From Prochlorococcus marinus CUG1415 (GTDB lineage Bacteria > Cyanobacteriota > Cyanobacteriia > PCC-6307 > Cyanobiaceae): a stretch of DNA of 64,000 bases. The position numbers and the translations under genes were made by a program. The notes below the pieces were generated by a model that was not told the origin of the DNA, did not search any database, and saw only the letters and a program-made list of their open reading frames with translations. The stretch lies in NCBI RefSeq assembly GCF_017696015.1, contig NZ_JAAORL010000001.1, positions 434,001-498,000 on the forward strand, read 5' to 3'. The number at the start of each line of letters is the position of its first letter. Position 1 is the stretch's first letter. This document shows, piece by piece, positions 9,644 through 18,453 of this stretch.

Positions 9644-10597
9644 TTAGATACCCTCTGCTGCTTGCACTTTTTCTACTTGTTTTTTCTTTAATACTAAAAG
9701 TATTTGTGTTAGCCCTACACCAATAAAGAATGCAATTAATCCAATTACTCTGTAAGGGCTTTGAAGTACAACTTCAGCATCTAATTGCCCAAAGCCGCCA
9801 ACGTTAGGATCATTAGTAAGTGGATCTCCTGCATTAATTTTGTCTTGTTCTTTTACGATAAGTTGAGGACCAGCAGGAACTGCTTCAGTAGTTATCTCTC
9901 CTTCATCGTTTTCTATATTGACCTTATAGCTGCCATCTTCAATTGTTTCTATTGAATTAATAGTTCCTGAGGTGGAAGAGGTGAAAACTAAATTATTGCT
10001 TTTCTCTCCAGTTGGGTATACCTGACCTCTACCTCTATTACCTCCTATATGTAACGAGTATTTCCCATAGTGATATTCTTTATTAGTGGATGGATCAGGC
10101 GAAAGTACAGGGAAAACGATTTCTTTATTAGTATCCCCAGGCAAAGGACCAACGATGATGATATTATCTTTCTCTTCGCTGTAATTAGTGAAATAAACCC
10201 CTTCTGTTTCCTCTTTGATTTCTTCAGTCCATCTTTCTTGTGGGGCAAGTTTAAAGCCATCAGGCAGCATTACAACGGCGCCAACTTGTAATGGAACTTC
10301 AGAACCATCAGCTCCGATCTCTTTTAAGTCATTTTTGTAAGGTATTTTTACAACAGCTTTAAAAACACTATCAGCACCCACAGATTGCGGAACCTCTGCA
10401 ATAGTAGGCATTTGAGCTAGATGACAATTCGCACAGACTATCTTTCCTGTAGCTTCTCTTGGGGATTCATAGTTTTGCTGAGCCCAAAATGGATAAGCAA
10501 AAGTGGTCTTAGGATAAAGTACAATACTCGAAATGAAGAGCATTGTGAAGATGAATAAAGTTGTTTTTCTCATGATTTGATTTTTAAGATCTTTCAT
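9644..10597 (-). CDS. petA: apocytochrome f
   Basis: Cytochrome f passes electrons from the Rieske protein to plastocyanin or cytochrome c6 on the lumenal side of the thylakoid. A Sec signal peptide ends TTFA before YPFW, so the mature N-terminal Tyr35 supplies the second haem ligand. The covalent haem site CANCH is at residues 55-59. A single C-terminal membrane helix near 283-302 anchors it. I start at ATG 10597 (317 aa), 5 bp after the petC stop; an upstream in-frame start at 10615 would overlap petC. The petC-petA order is the standard cyanobacterial operon. Confidence 0.97.
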   Translation of the reverse strand: MKDLKNQIMRKTTLFIFTMLFISSIVLYPKTTFAYPFWAQQNYESPREATGKIVCANCHLAQMPTIAEVPQSVGADSVFKAVVKIPYKNDLKEIGADGSEVPLQVGAVVMLPDGFKLAPQERWTEEIKEETEGVYFTNYSEEKDNIIIVGPLPGDTNKEIVFPVLSPDPSTNKEYHYGKYSLHIGGNRGRGQVYPTGEKSNNLVFTSSTSGTINSIETIEDGSYKVNIENDEGEITTEAVPAGPQLIVKEQDKINAGDPLTNDPNVGGFGQLDAEVVLQSPYRVIGLIAFFIGVGLTQILLVLKKKQVEKVQAAEGI

Positions 10598-10602
10598 TTT
10601 TT

Positions 10603-11139
10603 TTATGCCCACCAAGGATTTTCATTGGTTCTAAAGTCTGTTTCTGACCATTGTTTGACAAGTACGGCATCATCTTCAATATCTACATGAGCCAGTGCTA
10701 AAGATAAAGGAGCAGGACCTCTGACTACCTTCCCATTTGTATCGTACTGACTACCATGACAAGGACATATAAATTTATTAGCTCCACTATCCCATGGGAC
10801 AACGCAACCTAAATGTGTACAAATTGCATTTAAACCAAATTCTCCTATTTCCCCACCCTCATTAACTATTAAATAAGTTGGATCACCTTTGAGACCCTGC
10901 ACTAGGCTTCTGTCACCTGCTTGATGGTTGGCCAACCAACCTGTCTTAGTTACTGGATTCCCTAATTCATCTTTAGCAGAAGTTCCACCACCGCCTCCTC
11001 CTGCTCTTAAAGGCATGAAATAATTAGCTACTGGGTAGAGGGCTCCTAAAGCTACACCAGTGGCAGTACCAAATGTAAGAAGATTCATAAATTGCCTTCG
11101 CCCCATTGAAGGGACATCATTGGAACTTAATTGAGTCAT
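10603..11139 (-). CDS. petC: cytochrome b6f Rieske iron-sulfur protein
   Basis: This subunit carries the 2Fe-2S cluster that takes electrons from plastoquinol. At 178 aa it has cluster motifs CTHLGC (107-112) and CPCHGS (125-130). The N-terminus has a twin-arginine motif, [14 protein letters not shown], leading into an uncleaved membrane helix at about 18-42, followed by a Gly-rich hinge AGGGGGGT that lets the head swing. The Tat-type signal fits tatC lying close by at 11549-12307. It leads the petC-petA-lgt-cobM run. Confidence 0.97.
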   Translation of the reverse strand: MTQLSSNDVPSMGRRQFMNLLTFGTATGVALGALYPVANYFMPLRAGGGGGGTSAKDELGNPVTKTGWLANHQAGDRSLVQGLKGDPTYLIVNEGGEIGEFGLNAICTHLGCVVPWDSGANKFICPCHGSQYDTNGKVVRGPAPLSLALAHVDIEDDAVLVKQWSETDFRTNENPWWA

Positions 11140-11262
11140 TCGCTACTTGGTTCAGTTATTTAATATTTATTATGGATCAAATTGCTCAATTTCTGTTGCA
11201 AATAGATAGGACTTTTAATAATTTAAAGTAAAAGTTTTGGAAGTCTTAATTAATTGATTCAA

Positions 11263-11580
11263 ATGAAACCATTACTAGTTGATGAAGTTATTCATTATTT
11301 GATTCATCGCTGGGGAAAAAAATATGACTTTAGACTCTTTAGAAGAGGAAAATTTGTCTATTTTCAAATGATGTGGGGATTCCTTGGACAGGAATCATTT
11401 CCTCTAAGTGAAGTTGAATATAAAAAATCGATAGCTGATAAAATCGAAATTTTAAATAGAGGTGGATACTCAGAAGAAGTAAGGGAATGGCTAAAGAAAG
11501 TCAATGCTAGGCCAAGGTTAGGTAGAGCTGTCAGCTTGCAATTAAATATTAATGAGAAGATGAAAGAGTTTTTGACTTGA
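11263..11580 (+). CDS. conserved cyanobacterial protein, DUF3067-like
   Basis: A 105-aa soluble protein rich in aromatic and basic residues, with motifs such as HRWGKKYDFRLFRRGK, FVYFQMMWGFLGQESFPL and RPRLGRAVSLQL. I recognise it as resembling the DUF3067 family of cyanobacteria and plastids, whose function I cannot state. ATG 11263 is the likely start; a TTG at 11254 would add three residues. It is divergent from petC, and its 3' end overlaps the convergent tatC by 32 bp. Position beside petC and tatC hints at a photosynthetic biogenesis role, which is inference. Confidence 0.75.
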   Translation: MKPLLVDEVIHYLIHRWGKKYDFRLFRRGKFVYFQMMWGFLGQESFPLSEVEYKKSIADKIEILNRGGYSEEVREWLKKVNARPRLGRAVSLQLNINEKMKEFLT

Positions 11581-12307
11581 GATTTTCTGATAAGTAAGTT
11601 AATCCAGTACCCACAAAAAATAAAAATACAATTGATATAGATAGCAATGACATTGTCAATGGGTCTGTTGAAGGGGTAATCACTGCAGATAAGATTGCGG
11701 AGGAGATTACAACTATTTTCCAATTCGAAATCATTTTCTCTGTAGTAATTATTCCAAGAGAACCAAGAATAAATTGTAATACTGGTAATTGAAAAGCTAA
11801 TGCAGTGCTAGACATTAATAAAAGAACGAAATCAAAATATCTCTCTATCGACCATGTTGGTTCAACAATGTCAGCACCAAAAGTAATAAAGAAATTTATG
11901 GCGGCAGGAACTAATATCCACCATGAAAAAATTAATCCCAAAAAAAATAGAAGACCTGAGCCAAAAACTGCGGGCAAAATAAGGCTTTTTTCTTGTTTTG
12001 TTAATCCAGGGGAAATGAACAATATTATTTGATAAAAAATATAAGGCATAGAAACTATTAATCCGCTGTAACCTGCAACTTTAATAGCTACAAATAAAAA
12101 CTCTCCTGGAGCAAGTTGTAGTAAATGAATATCACCAGCTGGGATTTCTAAAAAAGATATTAATGGCTTTATAGTTAAAAAACTAAAGAATATTGAAATA
12201 AGTATTGAGTAAATTGAGTTTAGTATTCTTTGACGAAGCTCTTCTAAATGATCACTAAAAGTGATCGAGTCTGATAGTTTATTTTCGCTCTGACTTTCAC
12301 CTTTCAT
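11549..12307 (-). CDS. tatC: Sec-independent protein translocase TatC
   Basis: TatC is the membrane receptor for folded proteins bearing twin-arginine signals. The 252-aa protein has six hydrophobic segments and the conserved N-terminal signature HLEELRQRI (about residues 20-28). FSWW, FFITFG and AVITPSTDP are also typical. In this organism the Rieske protein, encoded about 400 bp away, carries an RR motif and is a likely substrate. The 3' end overlaps the convergent DUF3067-like gene by 32 bp. Confidence 0.96.
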   Translation of the reverse strand: MKGESQSENKLSDSITFSDHLEELRQRILNSIYSILISIFFSFLTIKPLISFLEIPAGDIHLLQLAPGEFLFVAIKVAGYSGLIVSMPYIFYQIILFISPGLTKQEKSLILPAVFGSGLLFFLGLIFSWWILVPAAINFFITFGADIVEPTWSIERYFDFVLLLMSSTALAFQLPVLQFILGSLGIITTEKMISNWKIVVISSAILSAVITPSTDPLTMSLLSISIVFLFFVGTGLTYLSENLKSKTLSSSH

Positions 12308-12401
12308 TATTGATTAATAAAGATTTAGTAAGATAAAGTTTGGAAATTAATTTCGTTTAAAGTCCAATTTTATTTCTTGTTAAATTTATTTAATTATTTG
12401 T

Positions 12402-12656
12402 TTACTTATTAGGATTGGTTGGATCTGGTAATAAAAAAGGAGGGGCATCATTTAATGATGATTCGCCATAGGTTTCATATTCTCTATATCCACCCATTTT
12501 CCCATTTGTTTTCATTAGAGCGCTTACGAAAGCAAGTAATAAGAAAACAGTCGGAGCTCCAATTATCAATGCAGCTCCAAATAGATATCCCACAATAAAT
12601 TCTGGGAAACTATGATTTCCTAAAAATTCATGAGTACCCAAAAGAAAATCAAACAT
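12402..12656 (-). CDS. small conserved membrane protein, unknown function
   Basis: An 84-aa protein with one clear hydrophobic stretch at about residues 22-48 (FIVGYLFGAALIIGAPTV begins it) and a polar C-terminus with YREYETYGESS and a Pro-rich end PFLLPDPTNPNK. There is no lipobox or known motif. It lies between tatC and the NFACT gene on the same strand, with about 95 bp to tatC. The sequence is well ordered and non-repetitive, so it is probably a real gene, but I do not recognise its family. Confidence 0.7.
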   Translation of the reverse strand: MFDFLLGTHEFLGNHSFPEFIVGYLFGAALIIGAPTVFLLLAFVSALMKTNGKMGGYREYETYGESSLNDAPPFLLPDPTNPNK

Positions 12657-12685
12657 TTAGAATTAAAAATTTTTTTTATTATAAA

Positions 12686-14410
12686 CTAAATTACTCTTTT
12701 AAGGTTTTTTTTAATGTAATCTTCTCCTCTTGTAGGGTTTCCCCAAACAATCTCTACATTTTTAAATGAAACGCATCCTGGCCCACCTTTTTTTATTTTT
12801 TGCAAATCTTTAATCTTGACTAAACTAATTGGAACTTTAATGTTTCTTTTTGCCTTACTAAATAAAGCAGCTAAATCTGCAGCGATTTGAAGATCTTGTT
12901 CAGATGCTGCTTGAGATGAAGACTTTAAAACTACATGACTTCCTGGAGATTCCTGTGCATGAAACCATAGATCACCTTTTTTGGAAAACTTAAAACTTAT
13001 TAAATCATTTTGCCTCATATTTCTCCCTACCTGAAGCCTCAATCCTGTGGGGGTGTCAACTTCAATTGGGCAAGATTCTATATCAGATGTATTTTTCTTA
13101 TCTTCTCTTGGCTTCTTTAGATAAATATTAAACTCGTTACAAAGTTCGTCCATAATCTCTTCTAGTAATTTAATTTCCACAAAAATCTCTTCATTATTGA
13201 AAGAATTTAGATTTTCTAGAAGTGTAGTGAATTCATCTAATCTAGCTAAATTAGTTTTATAAATATTTAGCCTTTCTTTTATCAATTCTCTAGATCTTTT
13301 TAGTTTTTTTGATTTCTTATATAGTTTTTGTCCTCTAATAATATCTTGTTTTTTGATCTCATTAGTAGTGAATATATTATCAGCTTTTTCTTTATATACT
13401 TCGTGGTTTTCTGACTTTAACAGGAGATCATATTGAAAATTTAAATTCTTTTTCTCATTATTTGTTTGTTTCGAAATCATCCCTTCAATTTTTTTTACTA
13501 AGAATTCAAGTTTTTGTTGTTTTAAATGATAATCATAATAATTCTCTAAACTGGTGCATAAATCTATTTTATTTTCACAGTTAATTTCTTTATCTAAAAA
13601 CCAAACGCAATAAAAAAATTTATTAAATATGGAAAAGTTAAAGTTATTGTTTTTAAACCTATTTATCCATATCTTCCAACTTTTAAATATCTCCTTTAAG
13701 TTTGCATCGCTAATGAAATCAATATTTTTTTCCATTATTTCCGAATCGCTAGTATTACTTAAGATTTCTAATTGTTTTGTGAGGATAGGGCTTACTCCTT
13801 GGTAGGTATTTATTAAGCAGTATTTCAAAGACTCAGGCACTGTTGAAATTGATTCTTTCCATGATTGAAAAGACTCATCTTCTCTAGGTTGTTTTTTAAG
13901 ATTAGCTGGAGGGCCAGAATAAATTGATCCTGTTGAAATTGTTCTGAAACTAGATTGACTTGAATTAATTTGTTTACCTACTGCGATTATTTTATGTTTA
14001 TCATCCAAATAAAAAATATTACTATGTTTTCCCATTAACTCAAAAATTAAATACTTGCTAATTTCATCTCCAGGTTTTTTTGCAAAACCAAATTTTATAA
14101 CTCTCTCAAAATCATCTTGATTAATCGAAACTAAAGCCATATATTTTAAGCCGTATCTTATTTGTTTAGAAAGTGTGCTTTCTCTTCCAATCTTTTCTGG
14201 CTTATTTATCTTTAGTATTCTTGGAGAGTTACCATTCCATGAAACTTCTAACCAAGTTTGAGAATCAACTCCTCGAAAACATAATTGCATTGTATTAGGC
14301 TCTGGTTGTTGGGCAGTTTCAAACTTTGTAGGTAAAATATTCTTTGATAAATCATGCAAGACAGATTTAATCGTTGTAATATCCATTATCTGAGGAACAC
14401 CTTTTTGCAT
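12686..14410 (-). CDS. NFACT-family protein, RqcH-like ribosome quality control factor
   Basis: A 574-aa member of the NFACT/Rqc2 family. Bacterial RqcH binds the stalled 50S subunit with its peptidyl-tRNA and adds alanine tails to the stuck chain. The N-terminal NFACT-N region covers roughly residues 1-200, and a long charged coiled-coil runs from about 290 to 450. The C-terminal NFACT-R domain has DLWFHAQESPGSHVVLKSS and VEIVWGNPTRGEDYI. The old label 'fibronectin-binding protein' applies to the same family. It is divergent from gmk. Family membership is clear; the quality-control role is by homology. Confidence 0.88.
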   Translation of the reverse strand: MQKGVPQIMDITTIKSVLHDLSKNILPTKFETAQQPEPNTMQLCFRGVDSQTWLEVSWNGNSPRILKINKPEKIGRESTLSKQIRYGLKYMALVSINQDDFERVIKFGFAKKPGDEISKYLIFELMGKHSNIFYLDDKHKIIAVGKQINSSQSSFRTISTGSIYSGPPANLKKQPREDESFQSWKESISTVPESLKYCLINTYQGVSPILTKQLEILSNTSDSEIMEKNIDFISDANLKEIFKSWKIWINRFKNNNFNFSIFNKFFYCVWFLDKEINCENKIDLCTSLENYYDYHLKQQKLEFLVKKIEGMISKQTNNEKKNLNFQYDLLLKSENHEVYKEKADNIFTTNEIKKQDIIRGQKLYKKSKKLKRSRELIKERLNIYKTNLARLDEFTTLLENLNSFNNEEIFVEIKLLEEIMDELCNEFNIYLKKPREDKKNTSDIESCPIEVDTPTGLRLQVGRNMRQNDLISFKFSKKGDLWFHAQESPGSHVVLKSSSQAASEQDLQIAADLAALFSKAKRNIKVPISLVKIKDLQKIKKGGPGCVSFKNVEIVWGNPTRGEDYIKKNLKRVI

Positions 14411-14459
14411 TATTTCTATTTAATTCACAAGATGTTTATTTTACTGTAAAAATTTTAAT

Positions 14460-15014
14460 ATGAAAAACCTAAAAAAACTCATTATCCTTACTGGACCTAG
14501 CGGGGTGGGCAAAGGAACTGTTGTCAAAGAAATCTTAGGTAAAGATAAAGATATTTCGCTTTCAATATCTGCAACTACTAGAGAACCTAGAGTGGGAGAG
14601 AAGGAGGGAGAAAATTATTACTTTTTGAATCAAGAAAAATTTAAAAAAATGATTGAACAAAATCTTTTTCTTGAATGGGCTGAATTTGCTGGAAACTATT
14701 ATGGAACTCCTTTATCTTCTGTTAAGGAGAAAATTAATAATGGATTAACAGTATTACTTGAAATTGAAGTGGAGGGCGCAAAACAAATTAAAGAAAAGTT
14801 TCCTGAGTCTCTTTCATTATTTTTACTTCCTCCGGATAAAAAAGAGTTAGAGAGAAGAATAAGAAATAGGGGCACAGAAAAAGAAGAGGCAATTAAAAAA
14901 AGACTCTTCAGGGCTAATTATGAGATGTCGTTATCAAATCAATTTGATTTTGAATTAATAAATCACAATGTTGATGAAACAGCTGAGAGAATAATCAAGA
15001 TAATTAGGTCTTGA
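14460..15014 (+). CDS. gmk: guanylate kinase
   Basis: Guanylate kinase phosphorylates GMP to GDP with ATP. The 184-aa protein has the P-loop GPSGVGKGT near residues 12-20, the GMP-binding region SISATTREPRVGEKEGENYYF at about 36-56, and the lid region RRIRNRGTE. The length is slightly shorter than the usual 200-205 aa, but all key elements are there. It is divergent from the NFACT gene and convergent with psaJ, 16 bp away. Confidence 0.95.
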   Translation: MKNLKKLIILTGPSGVGKGTVVKEILGKDKDISLSISATTREPRVGEKEGENYYFLNQEKFKKMIEQNLFLEWAEFAGNYYGTPLSSVKEKINNGLTVLLEIEVEGAKQIKEKFPESLSLFLLPPDKKELERRIRNRGTEKEEAIKKRLFRANYEMSLSNQFDFELINHNVDETAERIIKIIRS

Positions 15015-15030
15015 TTATTCTTGTAAAATC

Positions 15031-15171
15031 TCAGCCCAAGCTCATTGGATGGAATAATAAATCAGGAAAATATCTATTAAATTCAATGATAATTCCTGCT
15101 GTTAAAGTCAACCAGATCGCTGATACTACAGGAGCTGATCTCATGTATTTAGTACTGAAAATTTTGAACAT
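15031..15171 (-). CDS. psaJ: photosystem I reaction centre subunit IX (PsaJ)
   Basis: A 46-aa single-helix PSI subunit beside PsaF that helps bind peripheral chlorophyll. Translation from ATG 15171 gives a start [20 protein letters not shown], one membrane helix and the typical ending [14 protein letters not shown]. The stop is at 15031. It follows psaF by 32 bp on the same strand, the usual psaF-psaJ operon. Its small size explains why it is easily missed. Confidence 0.95.
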   Translation of the reverse strand: MFKIFSTKYMRSAPVVSAIWLTLTAGIIIEFNRYFPDLLFHPMSLG

Positions 15172-15203
15172 TTTGTGTTTAAGATAAATATAAAAGTTAA
15201 GTT

Positions 15204-15767
15204 TTATCGTGGACCATTTAGAGTGATATTTTTATCTGATTCTCTAAGTTCTCCACTTCTTCCTTGTTGGTTTGCAAGTAATGGCCATTGAGCACCTTTT
15301 ACAAGACATTTTTGGGCCAGATCAAAGTCTATAAAGATTTCCATATCAGCTGGATTCTTAGTCTTTTTAGATTCAATTAAATACTCCCTTCCTGACCAAC
15401 CAATTATCCCGGCAATATAAATAAATATTGTACCTGGAATCAGAAGATCTCCTTCATGACCTCTATTTAATAGCGCTCCCCATGGTTCTAGTGGAGCTCC
15501 CAAAATTAAATGAGGTAAGCCATCGTCGCCGCAAGATGCTTTTCCATACCTTTCAAATCTTGCGATATCTTTTTGGGTAGTAGCAGCACTTGCTCTCTCA
15601 ATGAACTTAGGGTTTTCAGAACATTTTGTGAGTGCTGATGCAGTAAATTCTGTGCTTGCTCTGTCAGCATTTAAGGCTGGCCCATTTGCGGCTAGAGCAA
15701 TTGGAGTTATTCCTAAAAACAGAAAAACTGAGGTTATGATTGAAAAAAAGAATTTCATAAGTTGCAA
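15204..15767 (-). CDS. psaF: photosystem I subunit III (PsaF)
   Basis: PsaF is a PSI subunit with a lumenal N-terminal domain. A signal peptide ends near residue 26 (ALAANG). The lumenal part contains CSENPKF and the second Cys in [12 protein letters not shown], a disulfide pair typical of the family. Hydrophobic segments lie around 110-135, and the C-terminal part includes [14 protein letters not shown]. The 187-aa length fits cyanobacterial PsaF. psaJ follows; tsaD is divergent. Confidence 0.96.
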   Translation of the reverse strand: MQLMKFFFSIITSVFLFLGITPIALAANGPALNADRASTEFTASALTKCSENPKFIERASAATTQKDIARFERYGKASCGDDGLPHLILGAPLEPWGALLNRGHEGDLLIPGTIFIYIAGIIGWSGREYLIESKKTKNPADMEIFIDFDLAQKCLVKGAQWPLLANQQGRSGELRESDKNITLNGPR

Positions 15768-15832
15768 TCTTTAATTCCTTATAGTGTGTTGATTAAGAAA
15801 TTAATATTAAGATAGAACAAGTTGAATCAAAT

Positions 15833-16903
15833 ATGCGTAAAGTTTTAGCTATTGAAACAAGTTGTGATGAGACATCTGTCTCAATAGTTTCTAATATTGG
15901 CGATAATTTCAAAATTCATTCAAATATCATTGCATCTCAAATTGAAGATCATTCAAAATGGGGAGGAGTTGTCCCTGAACTTGCGGCTAGAAAGCACTTA
16001 GAATTATTACCTTTTGTTTTAGACAAGGCATTAAAAGAATCAAAAATTAAAATTGAGGAAATTGATTATATTGCCTCAACTGTAGCTCCTGGATTAGTTG
16101 GATGTTTACGTGTTGGCTCTATTACCGCAAGATCACTTTGTATGTTACATTCAAAGCCATTTTTGGGAATGCATCATTTGGAGGGACATTTATCTTCAAT
16201 TCTATTTTCTGAAAACTATCCAAAGAAATCATTTCTTACATTGCTTGTTAGTGGCGGACATACTGAATTAATTAAGGTTGATGAGAGAAGGAAAATGCAA
16301 AGACTTGGTAAGAGTTTTGATGATGCAGCTGGAGAGGCCTTTGATAAAGTTGGAAGATTATTAGGTCTTAGTTATCCAGGAGGACCGGCAATTGAAAAGA
16401 TTGCTAAAAATGGAGACCCTGGGAAATTCAATTTACCAAAATGTAGGATTTCTGATAAAAAAGGTGGATTTCTTAAATATGATTTCTCTTTTAGTGGTCT
16501 AAAAACTGCTGTATTAAGATTAGTTGAGAAAATAAATCTAGATGGGAAGCCTGTCCCAGTACCTGATATTGCTGCAAGTTTTGAGAGAGTAGTAGCGGAG
16601 GTATTAGTAGAGAGGACTATAAAATGTGCAGTAGATCATAGCTTGAATAATGTTGTTGTAGTTGGCGGTGTAGCCGCTAATAATACATTAAGAAAAATGA
16701 TGATTAGTGAAGCTAGTAAAAAATCTATTAAAGTTCATTTAGCTCCTCTTAATCTGTGTACAGATAATGCGGCGATGATTGGAGCAGCTGCGTTGTTCAG
16801 GATTAAATTTAAGGATCATTTAAGTTCCCTTAAATTAGGTGTCTCAGGAAGACTCTCAATTGAACAAGCAAATACCCTTTATGAAGAAAATCCTCCTTTT
16901 TAA
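15833..16903 (+). CDS. tsaD: tRNA threonylcarbamoyladenosine synthesis protein TsaD
   Basis: TsaD (formerly Gcp) transfers the threonylcarbamoyl group to A37 of ANN-reading tRNAs, with TsaB/TsaE. The 356-aa ASKHA-fold protein begins AIETSCDETSVSIV and has the metal-binding HHLEGH motif near residues 112-117. LVSGGHTELI, a KSFDDAAGEAFDK segment, and VVVGGVAANNTLR near residue 280 complete the family pattern. A high-light-inducible protein gene starts 5 bp after the stop, so the two are probably cotranscribed. Confidence 0.96.
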   Translation: MRKVLAIETSCDETSVSIVSNIGDNFKIHSNIIASQIEDHSKWGGVVPELAARKHLELLPFVLDKALKESKIKIEEIDYIASTVAPGLVGCLRVGSITARSLCMLHSKPFLGMHHLEGHLSSILFSENYPKKSFLTLLVSGGHTELIKVDERRKMQRLGKSFDDAAGEAFDKVGRLLGLSYPGGPAIEKIAKNGDPGKFNLPKCRISDKKGGFLKYDFSFSGLKTAVLRLVEKINLDGKPVPVPDIAASFERVVAEVLVERTIKCAVDHSLNNVVVVGGVAANNTLRKMMISEASKKSIKVHLAPLNLCTDNAAMIGAAALFRIKFKDHLSSLKLGVSGRLSIEQANTLYEENPPF

Positions 16904-16908
16904 CTCAA

Positions 16909-17085
16909 ATGAATAATCAACCCAAAATTGAGATTAAAGAAACAAAAAACTTAGTTGATAAAAATGAACTGAATTTATGGAAAAGAGGTTTTACCCCACA
17001 AGCTGAAATATGGAATGGAAGGATGGCAACTATTGGTATAGGAATTATTTTTATTGTTATTGCTTTAATAAGCCAATTTTCTTAA
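16909..17085 (+). CDS. hli: high-light-inducible protein (Hli/Scp family)
   Basis: A 58-aa single-helix relative of plant light-harvesting proteins. Hlips bind chlorophyll and carotenoid at photosystem assembly sites and protect against excess light. The polar N-terminus (about 26 residues) leads to the signature EIWNGRMATIGIGIIF (residues 33-48), in which Glu and Asn/Arg form the chlorophyll-binding motif, then a membrane helix. It lies 5 bp after tsaD. Prochlorococcus carries many hli genes; this one, paired with a core gene, looks like a vertically kept member rather than an island copy. Confidence 0.9.
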   Translation: MNNQPKIEIKETKNLVDKNELNLWKRGFTPQAEIWNGRMATIGIGIIFIVIALISQFS

Positions 17086-17247
17086 TAGAGATAATTTTTC
17101 TACTTAATCGTAATACTGACAAGATTACTAAAATTTGATTTAGTTCTGTTTATTAATTAGATTAAAAAGTATTCTATTTAATGGACTTGCGATTAGATTA
17201 TTGATTTAATCAAAATAATTAATATTTTTTATTATTTATAAGATTAT

Positions 17248-18453
17248 ATGACGCCTGAAAGGCTTGGATTACTTTGGGGTATAACTGTATTCGCAGGGGC
17301 TTGTGCTCGATTATTTGCTTCTTTTACGGGATTCCCTAGTGTTGTTATTTTATTGCTGTCTGGATTATTAATTGGAAGATCAGGTTTAGGAATAGTTGAA
17401 CCTTTAGATCTTGGACAAGGTCTTGAAACAATTGTTGGACTTTTAGTCTGCTTAGTTCTATTCGAAGGGGGACTAAATTTAAAACTGCCTGAGGGGAATA
17501 TAAGAAATACTGTTTTGAAAATATCATTGATAAGATTATTTATTTCATTATCAGCTGGAATCTTTATTGCTCATTGGCTGGCTGGACTTTCATGGCAAGT
17601 TGCAGGTATATATAGTGCCATAGTTCTAGCTACTGGACCAACTGTCGTCTCTCCATTAGTTGAACAAATAAAATTAGCTTCCCCTCTTTCGGAAGTTTTA
17701 AAAGCTGAGGGGTTGTTACTTGAACCAATTGGTGCAGTACTAGCTTTATTACTTTTAGAACTAACGTTAGGAGACCTACATGGGATTAACGATGTATTTA
17801 TTGCATTAATGCAAAGATTAGGAGGCGGAGTTTTAATCGGATTAAGTTCAGGATGGTTACTTTCCGAAATTTTAAAAAAAATTAAAAATGAAGCCTCATT
17901 TGGTATAGAGCTGCAAGTTACACTTGGGTTTATTTTCCTTGTGTATGGAATTTGTGAATATTTCCTACCAGAATCAGGTTTGCCTGCTTCTGTTTCGGCA
18001 GGTTTTATTGTGGGCAAAAGAGAAATAATAGATAAAGAGAGATTGGATAATCTAATAGGTGAATTGGCTCAATTAGCAATAACTGTTCTTTTCCCTCTGT
18101 TGGCAGCTGATGTTTCTTGGGGTGAATTAAGTCCCCTGGGTTGGGGAGGAGTTGTTTGCGTTTTTATGATGATGGTAATTGTTCGTCCTATCTCTATCTC
18201 GATAGCAACAATGGGAAAAGAATTAGAATCAAAGGAAAAGGTCTTTTTAGCCTGGTTAGCCCCAAGAGGTATTGTTACTGCAGCAGTAGCCTCTCTTTTT
18301 TCTATCAGATTAGAGCAGGCTGGTATACTTGGAGCTGGACGTCTTCAAGGCTTAGTGTTCCTTACAATATTAATGACAGTAGGGATCCAAGGTCTTACGG
18401 CCAAACCTTTGGCGAATAGGCTTGAATTAGCACGAAAAGAATCTAGTCCGTAA
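17248..18453 (+). CDS. CPA1-family cation/proton antiporter
   Basis: A 401-aa membrane protein with about 11-12 hydrophobic segments, of the NhaP/CPA1 type that exchanges Na+ (or K+) for H+. The segment with LATGPTVVSPLVEQ near residue 130 corresponds to the ion-binding helix. LAWLAPRGIVTAAVASL near residue 335 is the family's conserved Arg-Gly motif. It lacks the C-terminal cytoplasmic regulatory domain found in longer relatives. Its 3' end overlaps the convergent gltX by 11 bp. Na+ export in seawater is a reasonable inference; the ion specificity cannot be read from sequence. Confidence 0.9.
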   Translation: MTPERLGLLWGITVFAGACARLFASFTGFPSVVILLLSGLLIGRSGLGIVEPLDLGQGLETIVGLLVCLVLFEGGLNLKLPEGNIRNTVLKISLIRLFISLSAGIFIAHWLAGLSWQVAGIYSAIVLATGPTVVSPLVEQIKLASPLSEVLKAEGLLLEPIGAVLALLLLELTLGDLHGINDVFIALMQRLGGGVLIGLSSGWLLSEILKKIKNEASFGIELQVTLGFIFLVYGICEYFLPESGLPASVSAGFIVGKREIIDKERLDNLIGELAQLAITVLFPLLAADVSWGELSPLGWGGVVCVFMMMVIVRPISISIATMGKELESKEKVFLAWLAPRGIVTAAVASLFSIRLEQAGILGAGRLQGLVFLTILMTVGIQGLTAKPLANRLELARKESSP

